From an uncultured Lachnospiraceae bacterium (lineage in GTDB: Bacteria > Bacillota > Clostridia > Lachnospirales > Lachnospiraceae): a stretch of DNA of 64,000 nt. Shown in pieces: positions 51,458 through 59,998 of the stretch; position 1 is the first letter of the stretch, and every line of letters begins with the position of its first letter. Both the position numbers and the translations under genes were made by a program. A model generated the notes under the pieces. It had not been told where the DNA came from. It saw nothing but the letters and a program-made list of their open reading frames with translations, and did not search any database. The stretch is taken from contig CANQVH010000002.1 of NCBI GenBank assembly GCA_947627245.1, positions 1-64,000 of the forward strand, given 5' to 3'.

Positions 51458-53289
51458 TGCGAAGAGCGGTGATCTATTGTCGCGTCAGCACGGACGAAGA
51501 GATACAGGTCAATGCGTTGGCAAGTCAGGTAAAAGAGGCGGAGGAAGCCGCGGACACGAAAGCGTGGGTTCTGGTCGACAAATACATCGACGAGGGAAAA
51601 AGCGGAACGACGACCAAAAACAGAAACGAGTATAATCGGCTTCTTCTGGACATGGAAAGCGACAAATTTGACATTATCGTGGTGAAATCCCAAGACCGTC
51701 TCATGCGCAATACAAGAGAGTGGTACGTCTTTGTCGACAAGCTTGTCCAGTGGAAAAAGCAATTGTATTTCTACCTTGACGGCAGATTTTACACGCCGGA
51801 CGACGCGCTCATAACCGGCATCAGGGCTATCTTGTCGGAGGAATACAGCCGCGATCTTTCCAAAAAGATCAACAATGCGCACAGACACAGGCAGGAATCG
51901 GGCAGCGCGCTGGTGTTGACCTCGAAAACATGGGGCTATGACAAGGTCAACAAAAGGGTCGTCGTCAATGAGGCGGAGGCGAAGATTGTCAGGCTGATCT
52001 TCGGACTGTATGTGAGCGGCATGGGAAGCAGGACGGTCGCCAAGGAGCTTTACAACCGCGGCATGAAAAGCCGCTCGGGACATATGTTTCAGGAGACGAC
52101 GGTCCGGAATATTATCCGAAACCCGCTATACATGGGAACCGCCGTCATGAACAGACGCCATTATGACTTTAACTCCAAGAAAATCATGCCCTTACCCGAG
52201 GAAGCATGGATCGTGCATGAGAATGCCGTTCCTGCGATCATCGATGAAGCTACATGGAAAAAAGCGAATCGTATGATGGATGAAAGATCCGTTCGGCAGC
52301 AGGGAGGAAATTCCGCGATCAGAAGAGGCGTAAACAAAGGGCGGCATGAGTTATCGGGAAAGATCGTATGCGGTATTTGCGGAAGCACGTATTGGCGGCG
52401 GGGAAAAAGGAACGCCAAGGGTGAGGAGACCTATTACTGGGCCTGCGCAGGGTATCTGCAGCATGGAAGACTGCACAATGACACAAACCGCGGGAAGAAT
52501 AAGAAAAAAACAGATACAGACGGCGGATGCGATAATATTCACCTGAACGATGCGACGCTGAAGGAAGCGTTATACAGGCTGTCGAAGAAGATTTTTCAGA
52601 CGGATAAGAATAATCTTGCGGATGAGGCCATGAACATTTTGCAGCAGGTGCTTCTTGACTTCGGAGAAACAGACGTCGGAAAGCTGCGCTCCGAGAGGAA
52701 TAAGATAAAGGCGCAGAGGGAAAAGCTGCTGGAGGGGTATCTCTCTGATGTGGTCGACGCGGGCATGTACAGGAGGAAAGATCGGGAGCTTCTGCGAGAG
52801 CTGAACAGGATACAGACCGAGATTGACAAAAGAGAGCAGGACAGAACTCAGACAGAAAACGACAAGAGAGCACAGGACAAGACCCAGACAGAGATCGACA
52901 AGCGAGAGCTGAACAGTCAGGAAGCTCAGGAACTCGGTAGGAGGCTTCAGAGCCTTAGAGATGAGGTTGCCGATATAACAGACAAAGAGCTCGGCGTGAA
53001 GAAACTGCTGTCCTTTGTTTCAGGCATGAAGGTGTTTCCGGAGCATATCGATGTTGCTTTCGAGTGTGGGAAAACAGAGCGCATACGGATAAACAGGATC
53101 AATTATTGCAGAGTGGAATTGATATTAGATGGCGAAGCGGACAATCAGAGGGCAATGCAAGAATTTCCGTTTGTATCATCAGGTATTCAAGCTGGACTGG
53201 GTGATCCTCTCAATCGTGATTCTCTGCGTGATCGCCATGCTGTTGTACGGCGCGCTGAATCTTGTGGAAAAGAAATGCCTGCGTGGTAG
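51457..53289 (+). CDS. Large serine recombinase (site-specific integrase/invertase)
   Basis: A 610-residue recombinase starting at ATG 51457. RAVIYCRVSTDEE holds the catalytic serine and KSQDRLMRN the arginine region of the resolvase domain, to about residue 140. The recombinase domain follows (TWGYDKVNKRVVVNEAEAK, YNRGMKSRSG, RNPLYMGTAVMNRRH). A zinc ribbon (LSGKIVCGICGSTYWRRG, with YYWACAG) and a long coiled coil come next, containing three 12-residue repeats. The last 36 residues are read through the recombination site and the permease 3' end in another frame, so they change with orientation. It is the likely agent of the 6.3-kb inversion. Confidence 0.9.
   Translation: MRRAVIYCRVSTDEEIQVNALASQVKEAEEAADTKAWVLVDKYIDEGKSGTTTKNRNEYNRLLLDMESDKFDIIVVKSQDRLMRNTREWYVFVDKLVQWKKQLYFYLDGRFYTPDDALITGIRAILSEEYSRDLSKKINNAHRHRQESGSALVLTSKTWGYDKVNKRVVVNEAEAKIVRLIFGLYVSGMGSRTVAKELYNRGMKSRSGHMFQETTVRNIIRNPLYMGTAVMNRRHYDFNSKKIMPLPEEAWIVHENAVPAIIDEATWKKANRMMDERSVRQQGGNSAIRRGVNKGRHELSGKIVCGICGSTYWRRGKRNAKGEETYYWACAGYLQHGRLHNDTNRGKNKKKTDTDGGCDNIHLNDATLKEALYRLSKKIFQTDKNNLADEAMNILQQVLLDFGETDVGKLRSERNKIKAQREKLLEGYLSDVVDAGMYRRKDRELLRELNRIQTEIDKREQDRTQTENDKRAQDKTQTEIDKRELNSQEAQELGRRLQSLRDEVADITDKELGVKKLLSFVSGMKVFPEHIDVAFECGKTERIRINRINYCRVELILDGEADNQRAMQEFPFVSSGIQAGLGDPLNRDSLRDRHAVVRRAESCGKEMPAW
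52813..52920 (+). repeat. 36-bp tandem repeat in the recombinase coiled coil, 3 units
   Basis: Units at 52813, 52849 and 52885 encode QTEIDKREQDRT, QTENDKRAQDKT and QTEIDKRELNSQ. The length of 12 residues lengthens the coiled coil without breaking frame. Confidence 0.85.
53166..53188. other. Right recombination junction (attR-like: half attP, half attB)
   Basis: The attP-type arm TCCGTTTGTATCATCAGG (53166-53183) leads into the core TCAGGTATT (53179-53187) and then CAAGCTGG of the permease 3' part. It is the counterpart of the junction at 46849-46877. It lies inside the recombinase reading frame. Confidence 0.82.
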
Positions 53290-53296
53290 AGAATAA
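53183..53296 (+). pseudogene. Detached C-terminal part of the ABC permease
   Basis: The frame GTA TTC AAG CTG and onward encodes VFKLDWVILSIVILC, then VIAMLLYGALNLVEKK and a TAA at 53294-53296. This is the standard last membrane helix and end of SsuC/ThiX-type permeases. It has no start of its own and overlaps the recombinase 3' end in another frame. It completes the gene broken at 46862-46871. A terminator follows 28 bases later, as expected at the end of the original operon. Confidence 0.87.
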
Positions 53297-53323
53297 CAGT
53301 CAAATTACAGCAGTCAAATAGCG

Positions 53324-53362
53324 AAGCCTGCCGGGACCCTTCGGGGAAACGGCAGGCTTTTT
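53324..53362 (+). terminator. Rho-independent terminator
   Basis: AAGCCTGCCG (53324-53333) pairs with CGGCAGGCTT (53350-53359), followed by T residues. It ends transcription from the left, originally that of the ABC operon and now that of the recombinase. Confidence 0.88.
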
Positions 53363-53388
53363 GACAGTTTGGCACGATTTGGAAATTA

Positions 53389-54129
53389 TCATACGCACGA
53401 GGAGGCCTGCGCCGCTTTTTGCCGTTCCCGTTCCTTTTTGGAAAACACGCAGCCGCAGTAGTCTTGGCGGTACAGGTCGTACTCGGCCGAGAGCTCGATA
53501 GAACGCTTGTAGCCGTTCTTTTTCTTGAAATCGGAGGGAAGCCAGCGCACGCCGTATTCGGAAGCCAGCGCTTCGCCGATCTCATTGAGCGCGGCGGCGT
53601 TTTTGAGCGGGCTGATCGTCAGGGTGGTAGTGAAATAGTCGAAGCCGCGCTCGGCCGTAAGCCGGGCCGTTTCGTCCAGGCGGAGCCGGAAACAGGCGCG
53701 GCATCGCTCGCCGCCCTCCGGGACTTGCTCCAGACCGCGGACCGCCTCATAATATTCCGACGGGTCGAAACGTCCCTCCAGAAATCGGACGGGATTAGGC
53801 AGGGGCATCTCCCCGATCAGACGCTTCTGCTCCGCCACGCGCCGGAAATATTCCTCCTCCGGATAAATGTTCGGATTGTAGTAGAAGACGGTGATCTGAA
53901 AATATTGCGAGAGGTATTCCAGTACATAGCTGCTGCACGGAGCGCAGCAACTGTGCAGCAGAAGCGAGGGAGCGTCGGTCGTCTCGCCCGAGCTGCATGG
54001 AATGCATGCCTCGTCCGTTTTGTCCGAGCTGCGCGGGATGTACGCTCCGGCCGCCTGATTCGTCTTTTCTGATAATCCGCTCAGGATCCGATCCAGTTCC
54101 TTTTGATAATTTCTGGGACTTTGTGCCAT
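53389..54129 (-). CDS. queH: Epoxyqueuosine reductase QueH
   Basis: A 246-residue enzyme reducing epoxyqueuosine to queuosine in tRNA. LLLHSCCAPCSSYVLEYLS has the adjacent cysteine pair, CRACFRLRL a further pair and QDYCGCVFSKKER the third, together binding Fe-S and metal. FDYFTTTLTISPLKNA is the family core. The N-terminal 45 residues (SSDKTDEACIPCSSGETTD) are an extension with low complexity not usual in QueH. CGGAGA precedes the start at 54129. It is encoded opposite to the recombinase. Confidence 0.9.
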   Translation of the reverse strand: MAQSPRNYQKELDRILSGLSEKTNQAAGAYIPRSSDKTDEACIPCSSGETTDAPSLLLHSCCAPCSSYVLEYLSQYFQITVFYYNPNIYPEEEYFRRVAEQKRLIGEMPLPNPVRFLEGRFDPSEYYEAVRGLEQVPEGGERCRACFRLRLDETARLTAERGFDYFTTTLTISPLKNAAALNEIGEALASEYGVRWLPSDFKKKNGYKRSIELSAEYDLYRQDYCGCVFSKKERERQKAAQASSCV

Positions 54130-54150
54130 CGTAATCTCCGTTTCTTGCGC

Positions 54151-55512
54151 TTATTCGTATTCCTTCGTCACGTTGTGCAGCCACTTGTAGCTGCGGTAAT
54201 GCGCGATTACCCACGGCCACTTGACGAACTCGTCCGTACACAGCAGGAAATAGACCACAAGGTGCGGGAGCTTGAAGACAAACGCCGCGAGGAAGCCGAG
54301 CGGCACTCCGTAGCACCACATGTCGATCGTGTCACAGATGAAGCCGAAGCGACTGTCCCCTCCCGCGCGGAATACGCCAGCGATCAGCGTCGTGTTCAGA
54401 GCGGTTCCCATAATGTAGTAGCTGTTGATAAGCAGCATGTATTTCAGGTAGTGCATCGCCTGATCGGTCAGAGAAGCGTGGCTGAGGACGAACGGCGAGG
54501 CGATGAGCACAATGACGCCGCCGAGGAGTCCGGCGAGAACGGTCAGCCAGACCAGCCGCCGCGAGTCTTTTTTCGCCATATCCATATCGCCGCGTCCGAT
54601 CAGCTTGCCCAGCCAGATCGTGGAAACGCTTCCGAGGCTGTAGCAGAAGACCGTCGCGAAATTGCGGACGACCACGACGATGGAGTTTGCGGCCACCATG
54701 TCGCTGCCGAGGTGTCCGAGCACCACCGAGTACATGGAGAAAGCGACGCTCCACGAAAGATCGTTGCCGAGCGCCGGCACGGAGAGCCGCAGGAAATCCT
54801 GAAACAGAACTTTGTTCCGCCGGAATATGTACGAAAAACGAAGCTTCACGTTTCGCGAGAAGTGTGACACGAGGATGCAGCAGACAAGCTGTATGCCGCG
54901 GGAGACGCTTGTCGCGAACGCGACGCCCGCCACGCCGAGCTTCGGCGCGCCGAACAGCCCAAAGATGAAGACCGCGTTCAGGCAGACGTTCAGGCCGAGT
55001 GCCAGCGCGTTCAACACGGTGCTGACCGTCACGCGTTCCACGCTGCGCAGCGATGCCAGATAGATCTCAGAAACGCTCCAGAACACATAGCTGAAGCCGA
55101 CGATGCGCAGATAGGACGTCCCGAGCGAGATCAGCTCCGCGTCGTTCGTGAACAGCCGCATCATCAGCTCCGGAATGAGAAGTGTCCCGAGAAGGAAGAC
55201 CGCGGAGATCGCCAAGGAGAACCGCAGGGCAATGCCCTCGACGAGCTCTACCGCGTGAATATCCTTTTTTCCCCAGTACTGGGCGCTCAACATTGTCGCG
55301 CCTGTCCCGAGTCCGTAGAAGATCATGAAAAGGACGCTTGCGTACTGAGAAGCAAGCGAGACGGCGGAGATTGCCGACTGCCCGACGCTGTTGAGCATGA
55401 CGACGTCGGCGGAGCTGACTGCGGCGCTCAGCAGATTCTGAACGACGATAGGCAGCGTCAGCCGGAAAATCTGACTGTAAAACGTATCGTTTGTCACAGA
55501 ATTTGAATTCAT
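54151..55512 (-). CDS. MATE family efflux transporter
   Basis: A 453-residue protein with about twelve membrane segments. TLPIVVQNLLSAAVSSADVV, GLGTGATMLSAQYWGKKD and VFRAGGDSRFGFICDTIDMW are typical MATE blocks. It lies 21 bases upstream of queH on the same strand and may share its transcript. CGAGG precedes the start at 55512. The substrate is unknown. It is more diverged from the other two MATE genes than they are from each other. Confidence 0.87.
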   Translation of the reverse strand: MNSNSVTNDTFYSQIFRLTLPIVVQNLLSAAVSSADVVMLNSVGQSAISAVSLASQYASVLFMIFYGLGTGATMLSAQYWGKKDIHAVELVEGIALRFSLAISAVFLLGTLLIPELMMRLFTNDAELISLGTSYLRIVGFSYVFWSVSEIYLASLRSVERVTVSTVLNALALGLNVCLNAVFIFGLFGAPKLGVAGVAFATSVSRGIQLVCCILVSHFSRNVKLRFSYIFRRNKVLFQDFLRLSVPALGNDLSWSVAFSMYSVVLGHLGSDMVAANSIVVVVRNFATVFCYSLGSVSTIWLGKLIGRGDMDMAKKDSRRLVWLTVLAGLLGGVIVLIASPFVLSHASLTDQAMHYLKYMLLINSYYIMGTALNTTLIAGVFRAGGDSRFGFICDTIDMWCYGVPLGFLAAFVFKLPHLVVYFLLCTDEFVKWPWVIAHYRSYKWLHNVTKEYE

Positions 55513-55634
55513 GGTAGGACGACCTCGTTTCTTTATCTGTCGGATGAAAGTATTGTTATTTTATCAGAAGCGCTTCCCGAAAACAAGGAGAAAAAATATG
55601 TACAAAACATCACAAAAAAACTGGTTGCGTGCGC

Positions 55635-55663
55635 TTGACACACATTGGCAAGTTTGCTATGAT
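55635..55663 (+). promoter_or_regulatory. Promoter of the L,D-transpeptidase gene
   Basis: A perfect TTGACA (55635-55640), 17 bases, TATGAT (55658-55663), 77 bases upstream of the start at 55741. Confidence 0.78.
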
Positions 55664-55740
55664 TATTCAGATAAAGGGACTGATTGGAAGCGGCCCGGCA
55701 CAAGAAACGACAAATGACCCTGACGATGGGGAGGATAGGA

Positions 55741-56994
55741 ATGAAAAAGACATCATTGAAAAGGATTCTGCGCCTGCTTATAATGACGGGGATGCTGGCT
55801 GTGGCGCCGGCTATGCTCTCATCTGCGGCGGCGAGACCCGGTTTTGTCAGAAGCTTAAAGGCAAATGTTGAGGGGAACAAGGCGACGCTGACGTGGACCA
55901 AGGTGTCCGACGCGACGGGATACAACGTCTACGAGGTAGATCCGGAGACGAGCGATATCATCAAGCGCGTGAAGCAGACCACGGGGCTCACCTGTACGGT
56001 GACCGTGAAGGCGGGTGAGACGCATTCCTATCAGGTATTCGCATACAAGAAGAGCGGAAGCAGGACGCTTGAGAACGAAGAGGGTTCTCCGCCCGTGGAC
56101 GTCGAGGTCGAGACGCTTCGCGTGATCGGCTACGGCAACGGATGCGCGTTTCTCGAATGGGACAAGGTAAGAAAAGCGTCGGGCTACGTCTTGTATGTTT
56201 ACGATGAGGACGACGAGGATTATATCGAGTACGAGACCTTTAAGGCGACGAAGACGTCCTGCAAGGTAGAGATCCCGGAGGGCGAGACCTATACGTTCAT
56301 AATGCGCAGCTATCGGAATGTGCGGGGAGAGAATGTCTTCTCGGAGGATTCCAACGAGCTGGACGTCGAGGGAAAGAAGCAGGAGGCTGTCCACGGAAGA
56401 CGCTGGGGCGCCTACCTGAAGACGAACCTGAAGGCGAAAAGCGTTGAGAACGACAGAGTGGTTACGCTGAAAAAGGGTACGAGGGTCATGTCGGCGGCAT
56501 GCAGCGTGAGCCAAGTCGAGGTGACGGTGCTCAGGAACGGAAAAGAGTATGTCCTGAACGGCGGCTATCTCAAATATACCGGGATGCATTTTGCACCGTC
56601 TTATGATTACTACGGCAAGGCGCAGTCGGAGGACTTCATCAACAGCCGCAAATATGCGAGCAATACGAAATATCTGGTCTGGATCAATCAGTATACGGCA
56701 AGCGTTCATATCTTCAAGGGCTCAAAAGGAAAATGGACGCAGGTGCTCATGGTGCCGTGTATCATCGGCAGTGACAGAGGATATACGAAGTCAGGAGAGT
56801 TCCAGATCATCCGCCGTGACGGAGGACACGTATATTTTTACTGGAATGCGTCCAAGAACTGGGGACAGTCGTTCCACGGATGGGTCGACAGCAACCGATG
56901 GGGTTCCTACTCGGCGGGATGCGTCAGGGTAGATTATTCGACTTTCGCCTATATCAATGCCCTTCCATTGGGGACAAAGGTGATTTCGTACTGA
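55741..56994 (+). CDS. Secreted L,D-transpeptidase with fibronectin-type repeats
   Basis: A 417-residue protein starting at ATG 55741 after GGGAGGATAGG. A signal peptide covers about residues 1-30 (ILRLLIMTGMLAVAPAML). Two fibronectin type III-like modules follow (KATLTWTKVSDATGYNVYEV; CAFLEWDKVRKASGYVLYVY). The YkuD domain near residues 290-417 carries WVDSNRWGSYSAGCVRVDY, with the catalytic His-Gly and Ser-x-Gly-Cys-x-Arg. It probably cross-links peptidoglycan or anchors proteins outside the membrane. It is monocistronic: promoter upstream, terminator downstream. Confidence 0.88.
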   Translation: MKKTSLKRILRLLIMTGMLAVAPAMLSSAAARPGFVRSLKANVEGNKATLTWTKVSDATGYNVYEVDPETSDIIKRVKQTTGLTCTVTVKAGETHSYQVFAYKKSGSRTLENEEGSPPVDVEVETLRVIGYGNGCAFLEWDKVRKASGYVLYVYDEDDEDYIEYETFKATKTSCKVEIPEGETYTFIMRSYRNVRGENVFSEDSNELDVEGKKQEAVHGRRWGAYLKTNLKAKSVENDRVVTLKKGTRVMSAACSVSQVEVTVLRNGKEYVLNGGYLKYTGMHFAPSYDYYGKAQSEDFINSRKYASNTKYLVWINQYTASVHIFKGSKGKWTQVLMVPCIIGSDRGYTKSGEFQIIRRDGGHVYFYWNASKNWGQSFHGWVDSNRWGSYSAGCVRVDYSTFAYINALPLGTKVISY

Positions 56995-57023
56995 TCCGGA
57001 GAGGATCCGTCGGATGGAGATCG

Positions 57024-57062
57024 GGTCGCAGCAGGCGGTTACGCGTCTGTTGCGGCCTTTTA
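57024..57062 (+). terminator. Rho-independent terminator
   Basis: GGTCGCAGCAG (57024-57034) pairs with CTGTTGCGGCC (57047-57057) using wobble pairs, followed by TTTT. It lies 30 bases after the transpeptidase stop. Confidence 0.75.
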
Positions 57063-57089
57063 TATACGCAGACCCGCCCTGCTCGTTTT

Positions 57090-57117
57090 TTGCTTGCAAG
57101 TACCGTAGACATATGAT
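57090..57117 (+). promoter_or_regulatory. Promoter of argH
   Basis: TTGCTT (57090-57095), 16 bases, TATGAT (57112-57117). The argH start lies 57 bases further on. No arginine-repressor box pair is obvious. Confidence 0.5.
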
Positions 57118-57174
57118 AGACTTTTGGTTCAGAGCAATGCATGGATAAGTGAGAAATCGGAAGAGAGGACAGCT

Positions 57175-58572
<1,398 letters not shown>

Positions 58573-58643
58573 ATGCGGCGGTTCCGCTAGGGGATGTCTG
58601 GGCTGTGGTAGCGGCGAATCCGGAAATGTATCGGATTTTGTAC

Positions 58644-58672
58644 TTGACATGTACAGACGACAAGTGTATCTT
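58644..58672 (+). promoter_or_regulatory. Promoter of asd
   Basis: A perfect TTGACA (58644-58649), 17 bases, TATCTT (58667-58672). The leader is about 70 bases, too short for a lysine riboswitch. Confidence 0.65.
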
Positions 58673-58746
58673 ATAAAGACAAATGTACGCCGAACAAAAA
58701 CATATGCAGTCAGATTCGGCGTGAAAAAGATGAGGAGAATGAGAAA

Positions 58747-59835
58747 ATGGAGCAGAAGCTGAGAGTTGGAATTCTGGGAGCGACCGGTATGGTAGGGCAG
58801 AGGTTTATTTCCCTGCTGGAGAGCCATCCGTGGTTTGAGGTAGTCGTGGTAGCGGCGAGTCCGCGCAGCGCGGGAAAGACGTATGAGGAAGCGGTCGGCG
58901 GCCGCTGGAAGATGACGACGCCGATGCCGGAGGGCGTGAAGAAGCTCGTCGTCATGAATGTAAATGAAGTGGAGAAGGTAGCGGCCGAGGTGGACTTCGT
59001 ATTCTCGGCGGTTGATATGTCCAAGGACGAGATCCGGGCGATCGAGGAAGCCTATGCAAAGACGGAGACGCCGGTCGTGTCGAACAACAGCGCGCACCGC
59101 TGGACGCCGGACGTGCCGATGGTGATCCCGGAGATCAATCCGGAGCATTTTGAGGTGATCGAGTCGCAGAAGAAGCGCCTCGGCACGAAGCGCGGATTCA
59201 TCGCCGTGAAGCCAAACTGCTCGATCCAGAGCTATGCGCCGGCACTGAGCGCGTGGATGGAGTTCGAGCCGTATGAGGTCGTGGCGACGACGTATCAGGC
59301 GATCTCGGGCGCGGGCAAGACTTTCAAGGATTGGCCGGAGATGGTCGAGAACGTGATCCCGTACATCGGCGGCGAGGAAGAGAAGAGCGAGAAGGAGCCG
59401 CTTCGCATCTGGGGCAAGGTGGAGAACGGGCAGATCGTCCCGGCGACCGAGCCGAAAATCACCTGCCAGTGTATCCGCGTGCCGGTGCTGAACGGCCATA
59501 CGGCGGCGGCGTTTGTCAAGTTCCGCAAGAAGCCGACGAAGGAGCAGTTGATCGAGAAGCTGGAGAGCTACCGCGGACTTCCGCAGGAGCTGAATCTCCC
59601 GAGCGCTCCGAAGCAGTTTATCCAATATATGCAGGACGACAACCGCCCACAGGTGAAGCTCGACGTGGATTACGAGAACGGCATGGGAGTGTCGATCGGG
59701 CGCATCCGCGAAGACTCAATCTATGACTTCAAGTTCGTGGGTCTGTCCCACAATACGGTGCGCGGCGCGGCAGGCGGCGCGGTACTCTGCGCGGAGACAC
59801 TCAAGGCGAAGGGCTACATCGGCGCAAAAAATTAG
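58747..59835 (+). CDS. asd: Aspartate-semialdehyde dehydrogenase
   Basis: A 362-residue enzyme of the lysine, threonine and methionine pathway, reducing aspartyl phosphate with NADPH. VGILGATGMVGQRFISLLES is the cofactor loop, AVKPNCSIQSYAPALSAW has the catalytic cysteine, and CIRVPVLNGHTAAAFVKF holds the C-terminal block. The protein resembles the fungal/archaeal-type Asd subgroup more than the Escherichia coli type, by sequence impression. The ribosome site GAGGAG precedes ATG 58747. Confidence 0.92.
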   Translation: MEQKLRVGILGATGMVGQRFISLLESHPWFEVVVVAASPRSAGKTYEEAVGGRWKMTTPMPEGVKKLVVMNVNEVEKVAAEVDFVFSAVDMSKDEIRAIEEAYAKTETPVVSNNSAHRWTPDVPMVIPEINPEHFEVIESQKKRLGTKRGFIAVKPNCSIQSYAPALSAWMEFEPYEVVATTYQAISGAGKTFKDWPEMVENVIPYIGGEEEKSEKEPLRIWGKVENGQIVPATEPKITCQCIRVPVLNGHTAAAFVKFRKKPTKEQLIEKLESYRGLPQELNLPSAPKQFIQYMQDDNRPQVKLDVDYENGMGVSIGRIREDSIYDFKFVGLSHNTVRGAAGGAVLCAETLKAKGYIGAKN

Positions 59836-59865
59836 TTGCAAAAATTGTGGGATGTAACGTATAAT
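59836..59865 (+). promoter_or_regulatory. Promoter of topB with a leader hairpin
   Basis: TTGCAA (59836-59841), 18 bases, TATAAT (59860-59865). AATAGGAC (59863-59870) pairs with GTCCTATT (59894-59901), so the 5' end of the transcript could fold. No U run follows, so it is not a clear terminator for asd. Confidence 0.6.
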
Positions 59866-59998
59866 AGGACTGTTATGGAATTTGTCCGTGACGGTCCTAT
59901 TTGTGTTATAGACGGGGAGACGGACACCAGATGTTGTTTTGACAGGGAAAAAGCTTCCTGCCGGGCAGGAGTTCTTTGTACTTTTTTGGAGGGATCGG

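Larger units (their letters stand above)
46869..53187. mobile_element. 6.3-kb invertible segment carrying a serine recombinase
   Basis: The segment is bounded by inverted TCAGGTATT cores, each flanked by one attP-type arm and one permease-derived arm. Computed inversion would (a) fuse the permease halves exactly in frame and (b) create CCGTTTGTATCATCAGG, TATTTC, CCTGATGATACAAACGG, a symmetric site as expected of attP beside its recombinase gene. The segment contains the permease N-part, the ATPase, tRNA-Val, tRNA-Ala, an Ig-like protein, a small ORF and the recombinase. Whether it still flips is unknown. Confidence 0.8.

Noticed and set aside
46849-53183. A simple insertion of a mobile element between the two direct copies of TCCGTTTGTATCATCAGG
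   Set aside because: Excision between the direct repeats does not restore the permease; only inversion at TCAGGTATT joins its halves. The direct repeats are explained by the symmetric arms of attP.
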